NCBI GenBank assembly: GCA_002354335.1
Contig: DELI01000007.1
Coordinates: 1-64,000 of the forward strand
Length of the DNA: 64,000 bases
Direction: 5' to 3'
DNA from: Sphingobacterium sp. UBA2700
GTDB lineage: Bacteria; Bacteroidota; Bacteroidia; Sphingobacteriales; Sphingobacteriaceae
Below are positions 32,248 to 40,900 of this stretch, in pieces (the stretch's first letter is position 1; the number at the start of each line of letters is the position of its first letter). The position numbers and the translations under genes are program-made. Below the pieces are notes generated by a model that saw only the letters and a list, made by a program, of their open reading frames with translations, searched no databases and was not told the origin of the DNA.

Positions 32248-33986
32248 TAATCCTTGATTATATCGGCCATCATCACTTCCACCTTGTCATCTAAACGGTT
32301 GGATATCTGTCCATACTCGGAAGAAAAGGCTAATTTTTCTTTTACCGAGCAGTAGAACTTAATCTTAGGCTCCGTTCCGGAAGGGCGTGCAGAGATGACA
32401 TCCCCATCGGCGGTGATAAATTGCAGAACATCCGATTTAGGAAGATCGATTGTCGATTTCTCGCCGGTTTTCATATTTGTTGCTTCGCTGTTTTCGTAGT
32501 CGCGAACCTCGACGACTTCAATTCCACCGAGCGTTTTAGGAAGCTCTGCACGAAGATCCGCCATCATCTGTTTGATTTCATCGGCGCCAGCCTTTCCTTT
32601 TTTCGTTAAGGAGATTAGTTTTTCTTTGTAGAAGCCATATTCCAAATAAATCTGTATCAAAACATCGTATAACGACTTTCCTTGGCTCTTGAAGTATGCG
32701 CACATTTCAGCAATAAAGGCGCAGGAGTTTACCGCATCTTTATCGCGGACTAGATCGCCAACTAAATATCCGTAGCTTTCTTCACCACCAACCAAATAGT
32801 TTTCCTTGCCCAATAGCTTGGTCATTACTTCGCCAATGTATTTGAAACCCGTTAATGTTTCGTAGTATTTCACATCATGTGCATCCGCTATCGCTGCGAA
32901 TAGATTAGATGTTACGATAGTTTTTACGATATAGTCGTTTGGTTTCAGTTGGCCTAAAGCCTTTTTAGATGAAAGCACATAATAGGTCAACAAGCTTCCG
33001 ATCTGGTTTCCATTGATTAATTGAAACGATCCGGATGGTGTTTTGATTGCCACGCCCACACGGTCTGCATCGGGGTCTGTTGCCATCACGACATCCGCGT
33101 CCAGCTCTTGGCCCTTTTGTTTTGCTTTCGCCATAGCATCGTCTTCCTCCGGATTTGGATAGATTACCGTAGGGAAGTTTCCATTCGGTTCGGCTTGCTC
33201 CTCTACGATCGTCACATTTTCAAATCCCCATGCTTTCAACATTTTCGGAACAACGGTAATCCCTGTTCCGTGAATTGGAGAATAAACGATTTTCAGATCT
33301 TTTTGAGCTTCAACCGCTTCCGGATGAATGCTTAATTTCTTGTTTTCAGCGATATAGATATCATCGAAATCCGCACCAACCAGGGTGATATTTTTTTCTA
33401 CGCGGTTGAATTTGATGTCGTTGACAGACTGTATAGCATTCACTTCCCTGATTACATTCTTGTCGTGCGGTGCAACCAATTGTCCGCCATCGTTCCAATA
33501 GGCTTTGTAACCATTATATTCCTTCGGGTTATGCGACGCTGTTAGCATCACACCGCCCTGGCATTCGAAGTGACGAACGGTAAAGGATAATACCGGCGTT
33601 GGTCGTAATTCCTCGAATAAGTAAACATGGATGCCGTTTGCAGAAAACACATCGGCCACTAGATTTCCGAATGCCTGCGAATTGTTGCGGCTATCGTAAG
33701 TGACGGCGACTTTGATGTCTTGATTAGGGAACTGCTTTAGCAGATAGTTTGCTAAGCCCTGCGTCGCTTTTCCGATGGTGTACTTATTCATTCGGTTGGA
33801 TCCTACGCCCATAATACCGCGCAAACCGCCTGTTCCGAACTCCAATTCTTTGTAGAAGGAGTCTAACAATTCGGTTTCTTCATTATTGTCAACCAGTTTC
33901 TGTACCTGTGCTACGGTATCTTGGTCATATTCGTTCGTCAACCATTGGTTGATTCTCGCTTGTGTATCTTTATCTAAATTGCCCAT
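32247..33986 (-). CDS. phosphohexomutase (phosphoglucomutase/phosphomannomutase)
   Basis: It interconverts hexose 1- and 6-phosphates through a phosphoserine intermediate. The 579-residue length is that of the PGM2-like branch. The phosphoserine loop is TASHNPKEYNGYK (Ser151), the metal loop DPDADRVG (about 307-314), the sugar-specificity loop GGEESYGYLVGD, and the C-terminal phosphate-binding SARPSGTEPKIKFY. EESYG fits phosphoglucomutase or phosphopentomutase activity (PGM2 type) rather than strict phosphomannomutase. It overlaps the Nudix gene. Confidence 0.93.
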   Translation of the reverse strand: MGNLDKDTQARINQWLTNEYDQDTVAQVQKLVDNNEETELLDSFYKELEFGTGGLRGIMGVGSNRMNKYTIGKATQGLANYLLKQFPNQDIKVAVTYDSRNNSQAFGNLVADVFSANGIHVYLFEELRPTPVLSFTVRHFECQGGVMLTASHNPKEYNGYKAYWNDGGQLVAPHDKNVIREVNAIQSVNDIKFNRVEKNITLVGADFDDIYIAENKKLSIHPEAVEAQKDLKIVYSPIHGTGITVVPKMLKAWGFENVTIVEEQAEPNGNFPTVIYPNPEEDDAMAKAKQKGQELDADVVMATDPDADRVGVAIKTPSGSFQLINGNQIGSLLTYYVLSSKKALGQLKPNDYIVKTIVTSNLFAAIADAHDVKYYETLTGFKYIGEVMTKLLGKENYLVGGEESYGYLVGDLVRDKDAVNSCAFIAEMCAYFKSQGKSLYDVLIQIYLEYGFYKEKLISLTKKGKAGADEIKQMMADLRAELPKTLGGIEVVEVRDYENSEATNMKTGEKSTIDLPKSDVLQFITADGDVISARPSGTEPKIKFYCSVKEKLAFSSEYGQISNRLDDKVEVMMADIIKD

Positions 33987-34021
33987 GAGGTCTTGTTGAT
34001 TTCTTAATAGTAATGTGTTTT

Positions 34022-34669
34022 TTATGCGTCGCAGCCGCCATATGCGCGATCAAGTACTGTGACATACCAAGCCGTACCGAATTGCTTAACATGGAAGATC
34101 AAGCTTTCCTCCGGCTGTGCTAATATAACGCGGTAACTGCCGTTTTCCAACTCCTGTATGCGCTTTTTCTGTTGATCACTGTATTTAGAAGATTCAAACT
34201 CCTCTTCAAATTTTACAATGGTCTGCAGCAGTTGCGTTTTGCTGTTGGAAGTGGTGTCGCTGTAGAATCCAGTTTTATCCCATTTCATTGATCCGCAGTC
34301 GTAACTAGGTAATTTTTCAAAGGTCAATACCTGATCGTTCTGAAGCGGCGGGTAAGCGTAATATTCGGGGATCGGCTTTTTGAAATCAAAGGAGTCGATC
34401 AATGCGAATGTATCGGCTGCACCTGGACGATAAATGATCGCCATTCCAAGCTCCGGATGCACTAAAGGATTTAATTTTTCATTATCCTGACTGATATAGG
34501 CGCGGACAAAGCGTGTAATAACTTCTGAGATCTGTTGTACCTCTTCCGGTTGATCGATAGGTTCGCGCACGAGGCTGTCTTGTTTTTCTTCGGTTTTCTT
34601 GTTGCTATTATTACATGCTGTAAGCAACAACCCGCATACGAAAAAGTATGCTAAGTATTTTTTAATCAT
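34022..34669 (-). CDS. putative lipoprotein, unknown function
   Basis: A 215-residue exported protein with lipobox LLTAC (Cys19) and an Asn/Lys-rich linker. The mature domain includes EVITRFVRAYISQDNEKLNPLVHPELGMAIIYRPG and a C-terminal AWYVTVLDRAYGGCDA. The shape recalls SnoaL/NTF2-like or peptidase-inhibitor-like exported domains, but I cannot assign a family. Its start overlaps the stop of the dienoyl-CoA reductase gene by 1 nt, so it shares a transcript with the fatty-acid genes without an obvious functional link. Confidence 0.75.
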   Translation of the reverse strand: MIKKYLAYFFVCGLLLTACNNSNKKTEEKQDSLVREPIDQPEEVQQISEVITRFVRAYISQDNEKLNPLVHPELGMAIIYRPGAADTFALIDSFDFKKPIPEYYAYPPLQNDQVLTFEKLPSYDCGSMKWDKTGFYSDTTSNSKTQLLQTIVKFEEEFESSKYSDQQKKRIQELENGSYRVILAQPEESLIFHVKQFGTAWYVTVLDRAYGGCDA

Positions 34670-35541
34670 TACTTGTTGTTTTTTCTAATCGTCTGTTCAA
34701 TTGCATCCCACATTTCCGGTTCTACAGCTTCCAATCCGCTCAATTGTCCTGCCCCTTGTAACCATTCGCCGCCATCAATCGTGATGACTTCGCCATTGAT
34801 ATAGGCCGCATAATCAGACACCAAAAAAGCTGCCAAATTAGCGAGTTCCTGATGATCGCCTACTCGTTTTAATGGTACACGGTTTTTAAAATCAAATTTT
34901 GCTGCTAAGTCGCCGGGCAATAATCTATCCCAAGCGCCTTTGGTTGGGAAAGGTCCTGGAGCGATTGCATTATGTCGTATTCCGTATTTCCCCCATTCTA
35001 CCGCCAAGGAACGCGTAAGGGTCAGTACTCCGCCTTTCGCTACGGCAGAAGGCACAACATAGCCCGAACCTGTAAAGGCATAGGTGGTAATGATGTTGAG
35101 TACGTTTGCCTGTTGTTTCTTTTCGATCCAGTTTTTTCCGAATTCCAGGGTACAGTTTACCGTTCCTTTTAAAACAATATCGATAATAGTCGAGAAGGCA
35201 TTCGGAGAGAGGCGTTCGGTCGGCGATATAAAGTTACCCGCTGCGTTGTTTAATAGAACATCGACTTTGCCGAATGTTTTTTCTGCTTGGATACGTAGGT
35301 TTTCCACTTCCTCCGGATTGCGAATATCGCATGCGACCGGCAGGACAGCATTACCCGTTTTGCTTTTGATCTCCGCCGCTGCTTCTTTTAATACCGGGAG
35401 TTTTCTGCTGCTGATGACTAAATTAGCGCCAAGTTCGGAGAAATAGGTTGCCATTGCTTTGCCTAATCCTGTTCCACCACCTGTAACGACGATGGTTTTC
35501 CCTTTTAAGGCATCTTGTTGTAAAGCTCCTTGTACTGCCAT
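34669..35541 (-). CDS. SDR oxidoreductase, 2,4-dienoyl-CoA reductase type
   Basis: A 290-residue NADP-type short-chain dehydrogenase. The nucleotide motif is TGGGTGLG (20-27) with a following SSRK favouring NADPH. The segment TYAFTGSGYVVPSAVAKGGV mirrors the catalytic region of mammalian mitochondrial 2,4-dienoyl-CoA reductase: Tyr 15 residues and Ser 4 residues before the catalytic Lys, in place of the classical YxxxK. It probably reduces 2,4-dienoyl-CoA to 3-enoyl-CoA in breakdown of polyunsaturated fatty acids. It starts 1 nt after the enoyl-CoA isomerase gene. Confidence 0.85.
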   Translation of the reverse strand: MAVQGALQQDALKGKTIVVTGGGTGLGKAMATYFSELGANLVISSRKLPVLKEAAAEIKSKTGNAVLPVACDIRNPEEVENLRIQAEKTFGKVDVLLNNAAGNFISPTERLSPNAFSTIIDIVLKGTVNCTLEFGKNWIEKKQQANVLNIITTYAFTGSGYVVPSAVAKGGVLTLTRSLAVEWGKYGIRHNAIAPGPFPTKGAWDRLLPGDLAAKFDFKNRVPLKRVGDHQELANLAAFLVSDYAAYINGEVITIDGGEWLQGAGQLSGLEAVEPEMWDAIEQTIRKNNK

Positions 35542-35542
35542 T

Positions 35543-36307
35543 TTATTTCTTTGTCAAATTATCGATAATTGTTTTTAAGATCGAACGCGTCGATGGTGCC
35601 CACCATTGCTTCAGGACTTGTTCAATCGCTTCTTCCTTTGTTTGTGCAATGTTTTTCAAAAGGTCTTTGCGTATATTCATCTTGGTTGCACCCCATGCAT
35701 TTTTATCAAACTGCATATAGTGTTTTGCTTTTCTTCCTGCTGCGGTTTGGATGCGTTCGAAAGGGACCACCTCGTCGAGCAATCCAACTTCCAGTGCAGC
35801 CTGTGGAGATAACAGCTTCCCTTCTAAAAGGAATCGATGGGCATTGGCTTTGCCGATCCAAAAACTATAGAGTTCAAAGATGCTGGAAGGCACGATAATG
35901 CCAACAGGAACTTCGTTTAAACCGATAATGAATTCGCCTTCCGCCATAACGCGGTAATCACAACAAATAGCAAGCACGCAACCTCCGGCAGGACTATGCC
36001 CGGTGATGGCAGCGATGCTGGGTTTTGAGAACGCAGCAAGCTGATGCAACAGGTCTATGAACTTTTCCCAGAATGTACGGATTTGTTGTTCATCGTATTG
36101 AAAAAGGGTTATTAAGTCGAGTCCAGAAGTGAAGAATCCTTCTTTCCCTTGTAGAACAATTGCTTCTATGCTAGGGTCATCTTGCTGTTGCTGAATCGTC
36201 GCAGAGAGTTCTTCAATCATTTCAAGATGCATAGCATTTGATCTGCCACGATCTAATTGGATATAACAGATATGGTCTGTTACTTGTGTCTTCAGGTATG
36301 AATGCAT
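35543..36307 (-). CDS. enoyl-CoA isomerase/hydratase family protein
   Basis: A 254-residue crotonase-fold protein. The oxyanion-hole segment GHSPAGGCVLAICCDYRVMAEGE and the following FIIGLNEVPVGIIVP resemble mitochondrial delta3,delta2-enoyl-CoA isomerase, with a single Glu in GLNE. The likely reaction is 3-enoyl-CoA to trans-2-enoyl-CoA, which is exactly the product step after the reductase encoded 1 nt downstream. Together they let unsaturated fatty acids enter beta-oxidation (inference from pairing). No thiolase or acyl-CoA dehydrogenase is nearby. Confidence 0.85.
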   Translation of the reverse strand: MHSYLKTQVTDHICYIQLDRGRSNAMHLEMIEELSATIQQQQDDPSIEAIVLQGKEGFFTSGLDLITLFQYDEQQIRTFWEKFIDLLHQLAAFSKPSIAAITGHSPAGGCVLAICCDYRVMAEGEFIIGLNEVPVGIIVPSSIFELYSFWIGKANAHRFLLEGKLLSPQAALEVGLLDEVVPFERIQTAAGRKAKHYMQFDKNAWGATKMNIRKDLLKNIAQTKEEAIEQVLKQWWAPSTRSILKTIIDNLTKK

Positions 36308-36354
36308 ACGGACGTATTTATAACATTAATCAGGGTAATTTACAGAAAATATTA

Positions 36355-39018
36355 TCATTTCACTTCAAAATCAACTTGCTTTCTGTATATCCTACCCATT
36401 AAATCTATGCCTTCCAACGTTATACGGTAAGTTCCCGGCTCGTCGGAAGTATAGAAGTCAAATTGTGCTTTACCGTTCTCATCAGTAACGAGGCTTGGAG
36501 CCCAATGTATGGTGGTCCTTAAGTCTCTTTGGAACCCCGAATCGGAGTCAGGCTCGTAGACCGGCTTGTAAAATTCCTTGATCATGGAAAGCCCTTTCGG
36601 TTGAGCGACAATCATGCCGATAGGTTTGGAGTTTCCTGCGAGCCCTCCACCACGCTTCGTGGTTATAATAAGGAGACCATTGGCACCATTGAAGCCATAG
36701 ATGGAGGTGTAATTTACGTTTCGAAGTACTTCAACCGTTTCCACATCAAAAGGGTTGATCATGGAAAGCATATCAGCCTCCATATACATCCCATCGACGA
36801 TAAGTTGCATCGGCTCGGTATTGCCTCTTGTCATATAAGCTTGTCCGTTTCGGAATACGACACCTAAAAGACGGCCACCTAGGCAACTTTCCAAATTTGG
36901 ACAGGGACCTAATTCTTCCGCCGTGATCACCTGATCGGCATTTCCGGGACCATTTAAATTACTGGAATGCTCTGATGCCTTTGGCCGGGTAGCACGTACC
37001 ACGACTTCTTCAATCTGAATGGTTTTGTCCATCAATCCTTTATTCTCCAATTCGTTATAGAATGCCTTCGTTGCTAAGAGTTCGTCCTTAAACACAGCAT
37101 TGATATCGTTATTGATCAAAGGTTGGTTTTTAAGGGTATTAACAAGGGGCTCCGGGGTTTCAATCAAAGAAATATCCACATACTTTTTATTTTTTTGATT
37201 CCTTGCCGATAGGATAAACTTCACGCTATCGGGGAAGATAAGATCGTCAATTTCGAAATAGCCGTCTTCATTTGCGGTCGTATCGATGTAATCCATAAAG
37301 TTATGCGTGGATATAAGCTGCACCTTTGCATTGGGTACTGGCGCTTTCCTGCCCATGCGTTTAACATATCCGGATATGCCAATACCTTTCTCGGCTTGGA
37401 ACTCGGGTTTTTTATTTAAGGAGTCTAATTTTGCCCAGTTAATTTTGCGCCAACCCTGGGTCAATAGGAGCATATCCAAATCTTCGAGTTTATAAGTTCC
37501 GTCGCTATAGAAATAATAGGCGGGGCGTTCGATGTAGCCTTTAACATCGCCTTGCAACAGTAAGCTGCTCAAAATACTGATCTGATCTTCCAATTCGGCT
37601 CCAACCTTGGATAAATTAACAACAGACGCCGAAAGGGTTGCAACGCGCATGCTGTCATTTTCCTTACCTACAAAAATTTCGCTGAGTACCTTATTTCTAA
37701 TGCCGTAACTTTTGTTTTCCAGGTTTAGGTTTAGCATCGGAACTTCACTCGTACGCTGGTTAAAGTATGCTCTTTCCAAAATAGGCTGTAGATTATGATC
37801 TAATATACTGATCGTAATGACGCCAGTAGGCAGGTCTTTTTGCTCTTTGATGAAGTTGATGTTCTTTTTCTTAGCGGTTTGCTTAGCGATGTAATAGACC
37901 TGCCCAAGATGTTGAAAAACGATATAGAGATCTTTGTTGTTGATTTTGTCGTCCGAGAGGTTAACTTGTGTATAGATCTTGTTAAAATTGCTTCCTACGA
38001 CCATTGCATATCCGCTTTTTTGTGGCTGTGGAAGTGCTATCGTTTTAGAAGTGCCATCACTGAACTTGACCTCTGCGCGATAATTGCTATTGTCCAATAA
38101 GAAAAAGCTGCCCGCGGCCAATCCAAGTTCATTGGTAATCAACTTCCCAACGGTATCATTGGTATTTGTAAAAACGGTTATTGTGGCAGGAATCCCTCTT
38201 CCACGAGGGTCTGTTGCTTTGAAAGCTATTTTATTAAGCTCGTTAGCTAGGTAGTATCCTCCTTCCGGAAATGCTTGCAGGGCATTTTCAGAAAAGAAAG
38301 ATTGGCTATTGATATATTTTTTTACGGTTCGTCGGTCTGGTTTTCGAATACTCAGCATGATTCCTTTCCCTCGGTTTTTGTTGTCGACCTTGATCAGGAT
38401 ATTGCCTTCTTCGTTTAGTGTTGCCCGCCCTCGATCTATGCTTTCTTCTTTATCAAAAACCTCATAACGAACCGACGTTTTCGGAAGTAGGCTTCCATCA
38501 GCGTTTTCCACTTTGATCTGATAATACGGCGTACCATCTATAGTGACTAAACCCGCTTTGGAAAACAGCTCATCGGTTCGAACATTCCCAATTTCAAGGA
38601 CTTTCTCGAAGAAATAATCGGAGCTGTCATTTCGCATCCAATTGGTATAGGCTCTCAAACGGTAAGATCCATCGACTAAGGTGTCTGTTAATTCGATTTC
38701 TCCTAAGCTGAGCCCGTTGATATTGAGGTGCATTCTAGAGGCTATGATTGTTCCTTTCGGGTCGATTAGATCGACATGGATAAGATTAGAGAGGGAAGAA
38801 AGCCTGTTTTCAATCTCAATTACCGTATAGGTCTTATACCAGATGGTTTCCCCGGCGCTGTACAAGCTGCGGTCGGTATGCACATGAATCTTCTCCTGTG
38901 GATTTTCGGCTGCATATTCCTTTAATCGGCTTTGTAATAAATTGATGTCTTGTGCGAGGGTAGATCCTGTGTGTAAGGATAACAGAATCAGAGCTATAGC
39001 ATAGAGGGTGTGCTTCAT
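36355..39018 (-). CDS. large exported protein with macroglobulin-like and TonB-plug-like domains
   Basis: From the ATG at 39018 the protein has 887 residues with a signal peptide ending STLAQ. An N-terminal macroglobulin (MG2)-like domain opens with HVHTDRSLYSAGETIWYKTY and is repeated loosely to about 550. A carboxypeptidase-regulatory-like fold follows (GISGYVKRMGRKAPVPNAKVQL). A plug-domain-like segment (VITAEELGPCPNLESCLGGRLLGV ... PMQLIVDGMYM ... VETVEVLRN ... GANGLLIITTKRG) comes next, without any beta-barrel after it. The protein ends in another MG-like domain. It is probably an envelope protein, possibly a TonB-linked partner; substrate unknown. Confidence 0.75.
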   Translation of the reverse strand: MKHTLYAIALILLSLHTGSTLAQDINLLQSRLKEYAAENPQEKIHVHTDRSLYSAGETIWYKTYTVIEIENRLSSLSNLIHVDLIDPKGTIIASRMHLNINGLSLGEIELTDTLVDGSYRLRAYTNWMRNDSSDYFFEKVLEIGNVRTDELFSKAGLVTIDGTPYYQIKVENADGSLLPKTSVRYEVFDKEESIDRGRATLNEEGNILIKVDNKNRGKGIMLSIRKPDRRTVKKYINSQSFFSENALQAFPEGGYYLANELNKIAFKATDPRGRGIPATITVFTNTNDTVGKLITNELGLAAGSFFLLDNSNYRAEVKFSDGTSKTIALPQPQKSGYAMVVGSNFNKIYTQVNLSDDKINNKDLYIVFQHLGQVYYIAKQTAKKKNINFIKEQKDLPTGVITISILDHNLQPILERAYFNQRTSEVPMLNLNLENKSYGIRNKVLSEIFVGKENDSMRVATLSASVVNLSKVGAELEDQISILSSLLLQGDVKGYIERPAYYFYSDGTYKLEDLDMLLLTQGWRKINWAKLDSLNKKPEFQAEKGIGISGYVKRMGRKAPVPNAKVQLISTHNFMDYIDTTANEDGYFEIDDLIFPDSVKFILSARNQKNKKYVDISLIETPEPLVNTLKNQPLINNDINAVFKDELLATKAFYNELENKGLMDKTIQIEEVVVRATRPKASEHSSNLNGPGNADQVITAEELGPCPNLESCLGGRLLGVVFRNGQAYMTRGNTEPMQLIVDGMYMEADMLSMINPFDVETVEVLRNVNYTSIYGFNGANGLLIITTKRGGGLAGNSKPIGMIVAQPKGLSMIKEFYKPVYEPDSDSGFQRDLRTTIHWAPSLVTDENGKAQFDFYTSDEPGTYRITLEGIDLMGRIYRKQVDFEVK

Positions 39019-39189
39019 AATTCTAATTGGTAAAATCATTATAATGATACGAAAAAATATTCATGAATCCATTGCATGTCGGTCGAATATGGATCTTTGT
39101 ACGAGCGGCGGATATGCCTGATGACAAGAAAAAGAAAGAAGAATTTATAAAAGATGCTGTGGATAGGGTAATATTTGCATTTGCTTCAA

Positions 39190-39197
39190 TATCTTTG
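39190..39197 (+). promoter_or_regulatory. purD -7 element
   Basis: TATCTTTG, an exact TAnnTTTG match ending 4 nt before the ATG at 39202, so the purD transcript is probably leaderless. Confidence 0.5.
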
Positions 39198-39201
39198 CGA
39201 T

Positions 39202-40476
39202 ATGAATATTCTTATTATCGGCTCTGGAGGTAGAGAGTCTGCCTTTGCCTATAAAATCTCTAAAAGTCCTAAACTATCTAAACTTTTCATTGCACCTGGG
39301 AATGCAGGTACTGGTCAATATGGCGAGAATGTTGCTTTGAAAGTGACTGATTTTAAAGGTATTGCTGATTTTGCTCTGGCGAATAATATTGAAATGATTG
39401 TTGTTGGTCCTGAGGAGCCGCTTGTAAAGGGTATTCATGATTACTTCCTGGCTGACGAGCAGCTGAAACATATTGCGGTGGTTGGCCCACAGGCTGAAGG
39501 TGCGCAGTTAGAGGGGTCGAAAGACTTTTCTAAAGAGTTCATGATTCGTCATAATGTACCGACGGCTGCTTTCCGCTCATTCGATAAGACTAACCTAGAA
39601 GAGGGATTAGCATATTTGGACACACAGAAGCTTCCTATCGTTTTGAAAGCTGATGGCTTGGCAGCAGGCAAGGGTGTGTTGATCTGTGAGTCGTATGAGG
39701 ATGCTAAGGCGGAATTGAAGGCCATGATTAGCGATGCGAAGTTTGGCGAAGCGAGCAATGTGGTTGTTGTTGAGGAGTTCTTAAAAGGTATCGAGCTTTC
39801 TGTTTTTGTGCTTACAGACGGAAAAGATTATAAAGTATTGCCTTCTGCGAAGGATTATAAACGTATCGGCGAAGGCGATACAGGTTTAAATACCGGTGGT
39901 ATGGGTTCTGTTTCACCTGTTCCTTTTGCTGATCAAGCGTTTTTAGATAAGGTAGAAGAGCGTATCATCAAACCTACAGTGGATGGTTTGAAGAAGGATA
40001 ATATCCCTTACAAAGGTTTTATCTTCATCGGATTGATGAATGTTGATGGTGAGCCTTATGTCATTGAATACAATGTTCGTATGGGCGATCCTGAGACAGA
40101 ATCTGTATTGGTTCGTATCGAGTCGGATTTAGTGGATCTGTTAGAAGGCGTGGCGCAAGGAAATCTTGCTGATCGTTCTTATACAGTATCTCCTAAAACG
40201 GCTGCTACGGTAGTGATTGTTTCTGGTGGTTACCCAGGAGATTATGAAGGTGGAAAGGTAATCAGCAATATGGAGAATGTGAAAGAGTCTATCGTATTCC
40301 ATGCCGGAACGAAACAGGATGGCGTAGATGTAGTGACTGCCGGAGGTCGCGTTCTAGCGGTAACAGCCCTGGAAGATGACCTGTTCTCGGCCCTGCAACA
40401 GGCTACAGCGGATGCCGGAAGGATCTTTTTCCAAGGAAAATACTTCAGAACAGACATCGGATTTGATTTGATCTAA
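39202..40476 (+). CDS. purD: phosphoribosylamine-glycine ligase
   Basis: It is the second enzyme of purine synthesis, joining phosphoribosylamine and glycine with ATP (ATP-grasp fold). The protein has 424 residues from MNILIIGSGGRESAFAYKI. Motifs include FIAPGNAGTGQYG, GPEEPLVKG, the ATP-grasp LKADGLAAGKGVLIC, LNTGGMGSVSPVP and YNVRMGDPETESVL. A TTG 27 nt upstream extends the frame but adds a nonconserved MHLLQYLCD, so it is rejected. A tRNA gene follows on the same strand. Confidence 0.96.
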   Translation: MNILIIGSGGRESAFAYKISKSPKLSKLFIAPGNAGTGQYGENVALKVTDFKGIADFALANNIEMIVVGPEEPLVKGIHDYFLADEQLKHIAVVGPQAEGAQLEGSKDFSKEFMIRHNVPTAAFRSFDKTNLEEGLAYLDTQKLPIVLKADGLAAGKGVLICESYEDAKAELKAMISDAKFGEASNVVVVEEFLKGIELSVFVLTDGKDYKVLPSAKDYKRIGEGDTGLNTGGMGSVSPVPFADQAFLDKVEERIIKPTVDGLKKDNIPYKGFIFIGLMNVDGEPYVIEYNVRMGDPETESVLVRIESDLVDLLEGVAQGNLADRSYTVSPKTAATVVIVSGGYPGDYEGGKVISNMENVKESIVFHAGTKQDGVDVVTAGGRVLAVTALEDDLFSALQQATADAGRIFFQGKYFRTDIGFDLI

Positions 40477-40526
40477 AAAATAATATTTTCAAAGCCAATG
40501 AGTTAAGGGTTTGCTTTAAAAAATAT

Positions 40527-40557
40527 TTTGGCTATATGGATAAAGAGCCTATATTTG
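40527..40557 (+). promoter_or_regulatory. tRNA-Glu promoter
   Basis: TTTG (40527-40530), a 19-nt spacer and TATATTTG (40550-40557) match both Bacteroidota consensus boxes perfectly. The tRNA begins 17 nt downstream. Confidence 0.75.
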
Positions 40558-40574
40558 CATCACCAAAGCAAAAA

Positions 40575-40646
40575 GGCCCGTTCGTCTAGGGGTTAGGACG
40601 CAAGATTTTCATTCTTGAAACAGGGGTTCGATTCCCCTACGGGCTA
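40575..40646 (+). tRNA. tRNA-Glu (anticodon TTC)
   Basis: A cloverleaf folds cleanly. The acceptor GGCCCGT pairs with ACGGGCT (one G-T). The D-arm contains TCTAGGGGTTAGGA. The anticodon stem CAAGA/TCTTG holds loop TTTTCAT with anticodon TTC. The T-arm is AGGGGTTCGATTCCCCT. The discriminator is A, and CCA is not encoded. A hairpin terminator follows directly. Confidence 0.97.
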
Positions 40647-40651
40647 CGGAG

Positions 40652-40680
40652 AAATGCTCAGCGAAAGCTGAGCATTTTTT
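40652..40680 (+). terminator. tRNA-Glu terminator
   Basis: AAATGCTCAGC (40652-40662) pairs perfectly with GCTGAGCATTT (40667-40677) over a GAAA tetraloop and is followed by T residues. Confidence 0.92.
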
Positions 40681-40776
40681 GTATGTGTCAATTTTTTGGA
40701 TTGAATAGCAGCACAGAAAATTCACGCGATTCCGAGAAAAAGCAAGGTTAGAGCCATTAATGTCTTTTCTTTTCCT

Positions 40777-40784
40777 TACTTTTG
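40777..40784 (+). promoter_or_regulatory. possible -7 element upstream of the TPR lipoprotein
   Basis: TACTTTTG fits TAnnTTTG and lies 117 nt before the gene at 40901. The rest of the 40681-40900 gap shows no gene. Confidence 0.3.
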
Positions 40785-40900
40785 TTATAACAGCGTACCT
40801 CACAAGGTATTACCTTAATTCCAAGCAGATTCCTATTTCTTAACTGCCCCAATCTCACTTCCCTCATTTTATATTATTTCGGCTTATTTAATCCTAAATA

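Noticed and set aside
39175..39201. N-terminal extension of PurD from a TTG start
   Set aside because: It adds a nonconserved segment upstream of the universally conserved MNILIIGSGGRE start and overlaps the promoter.
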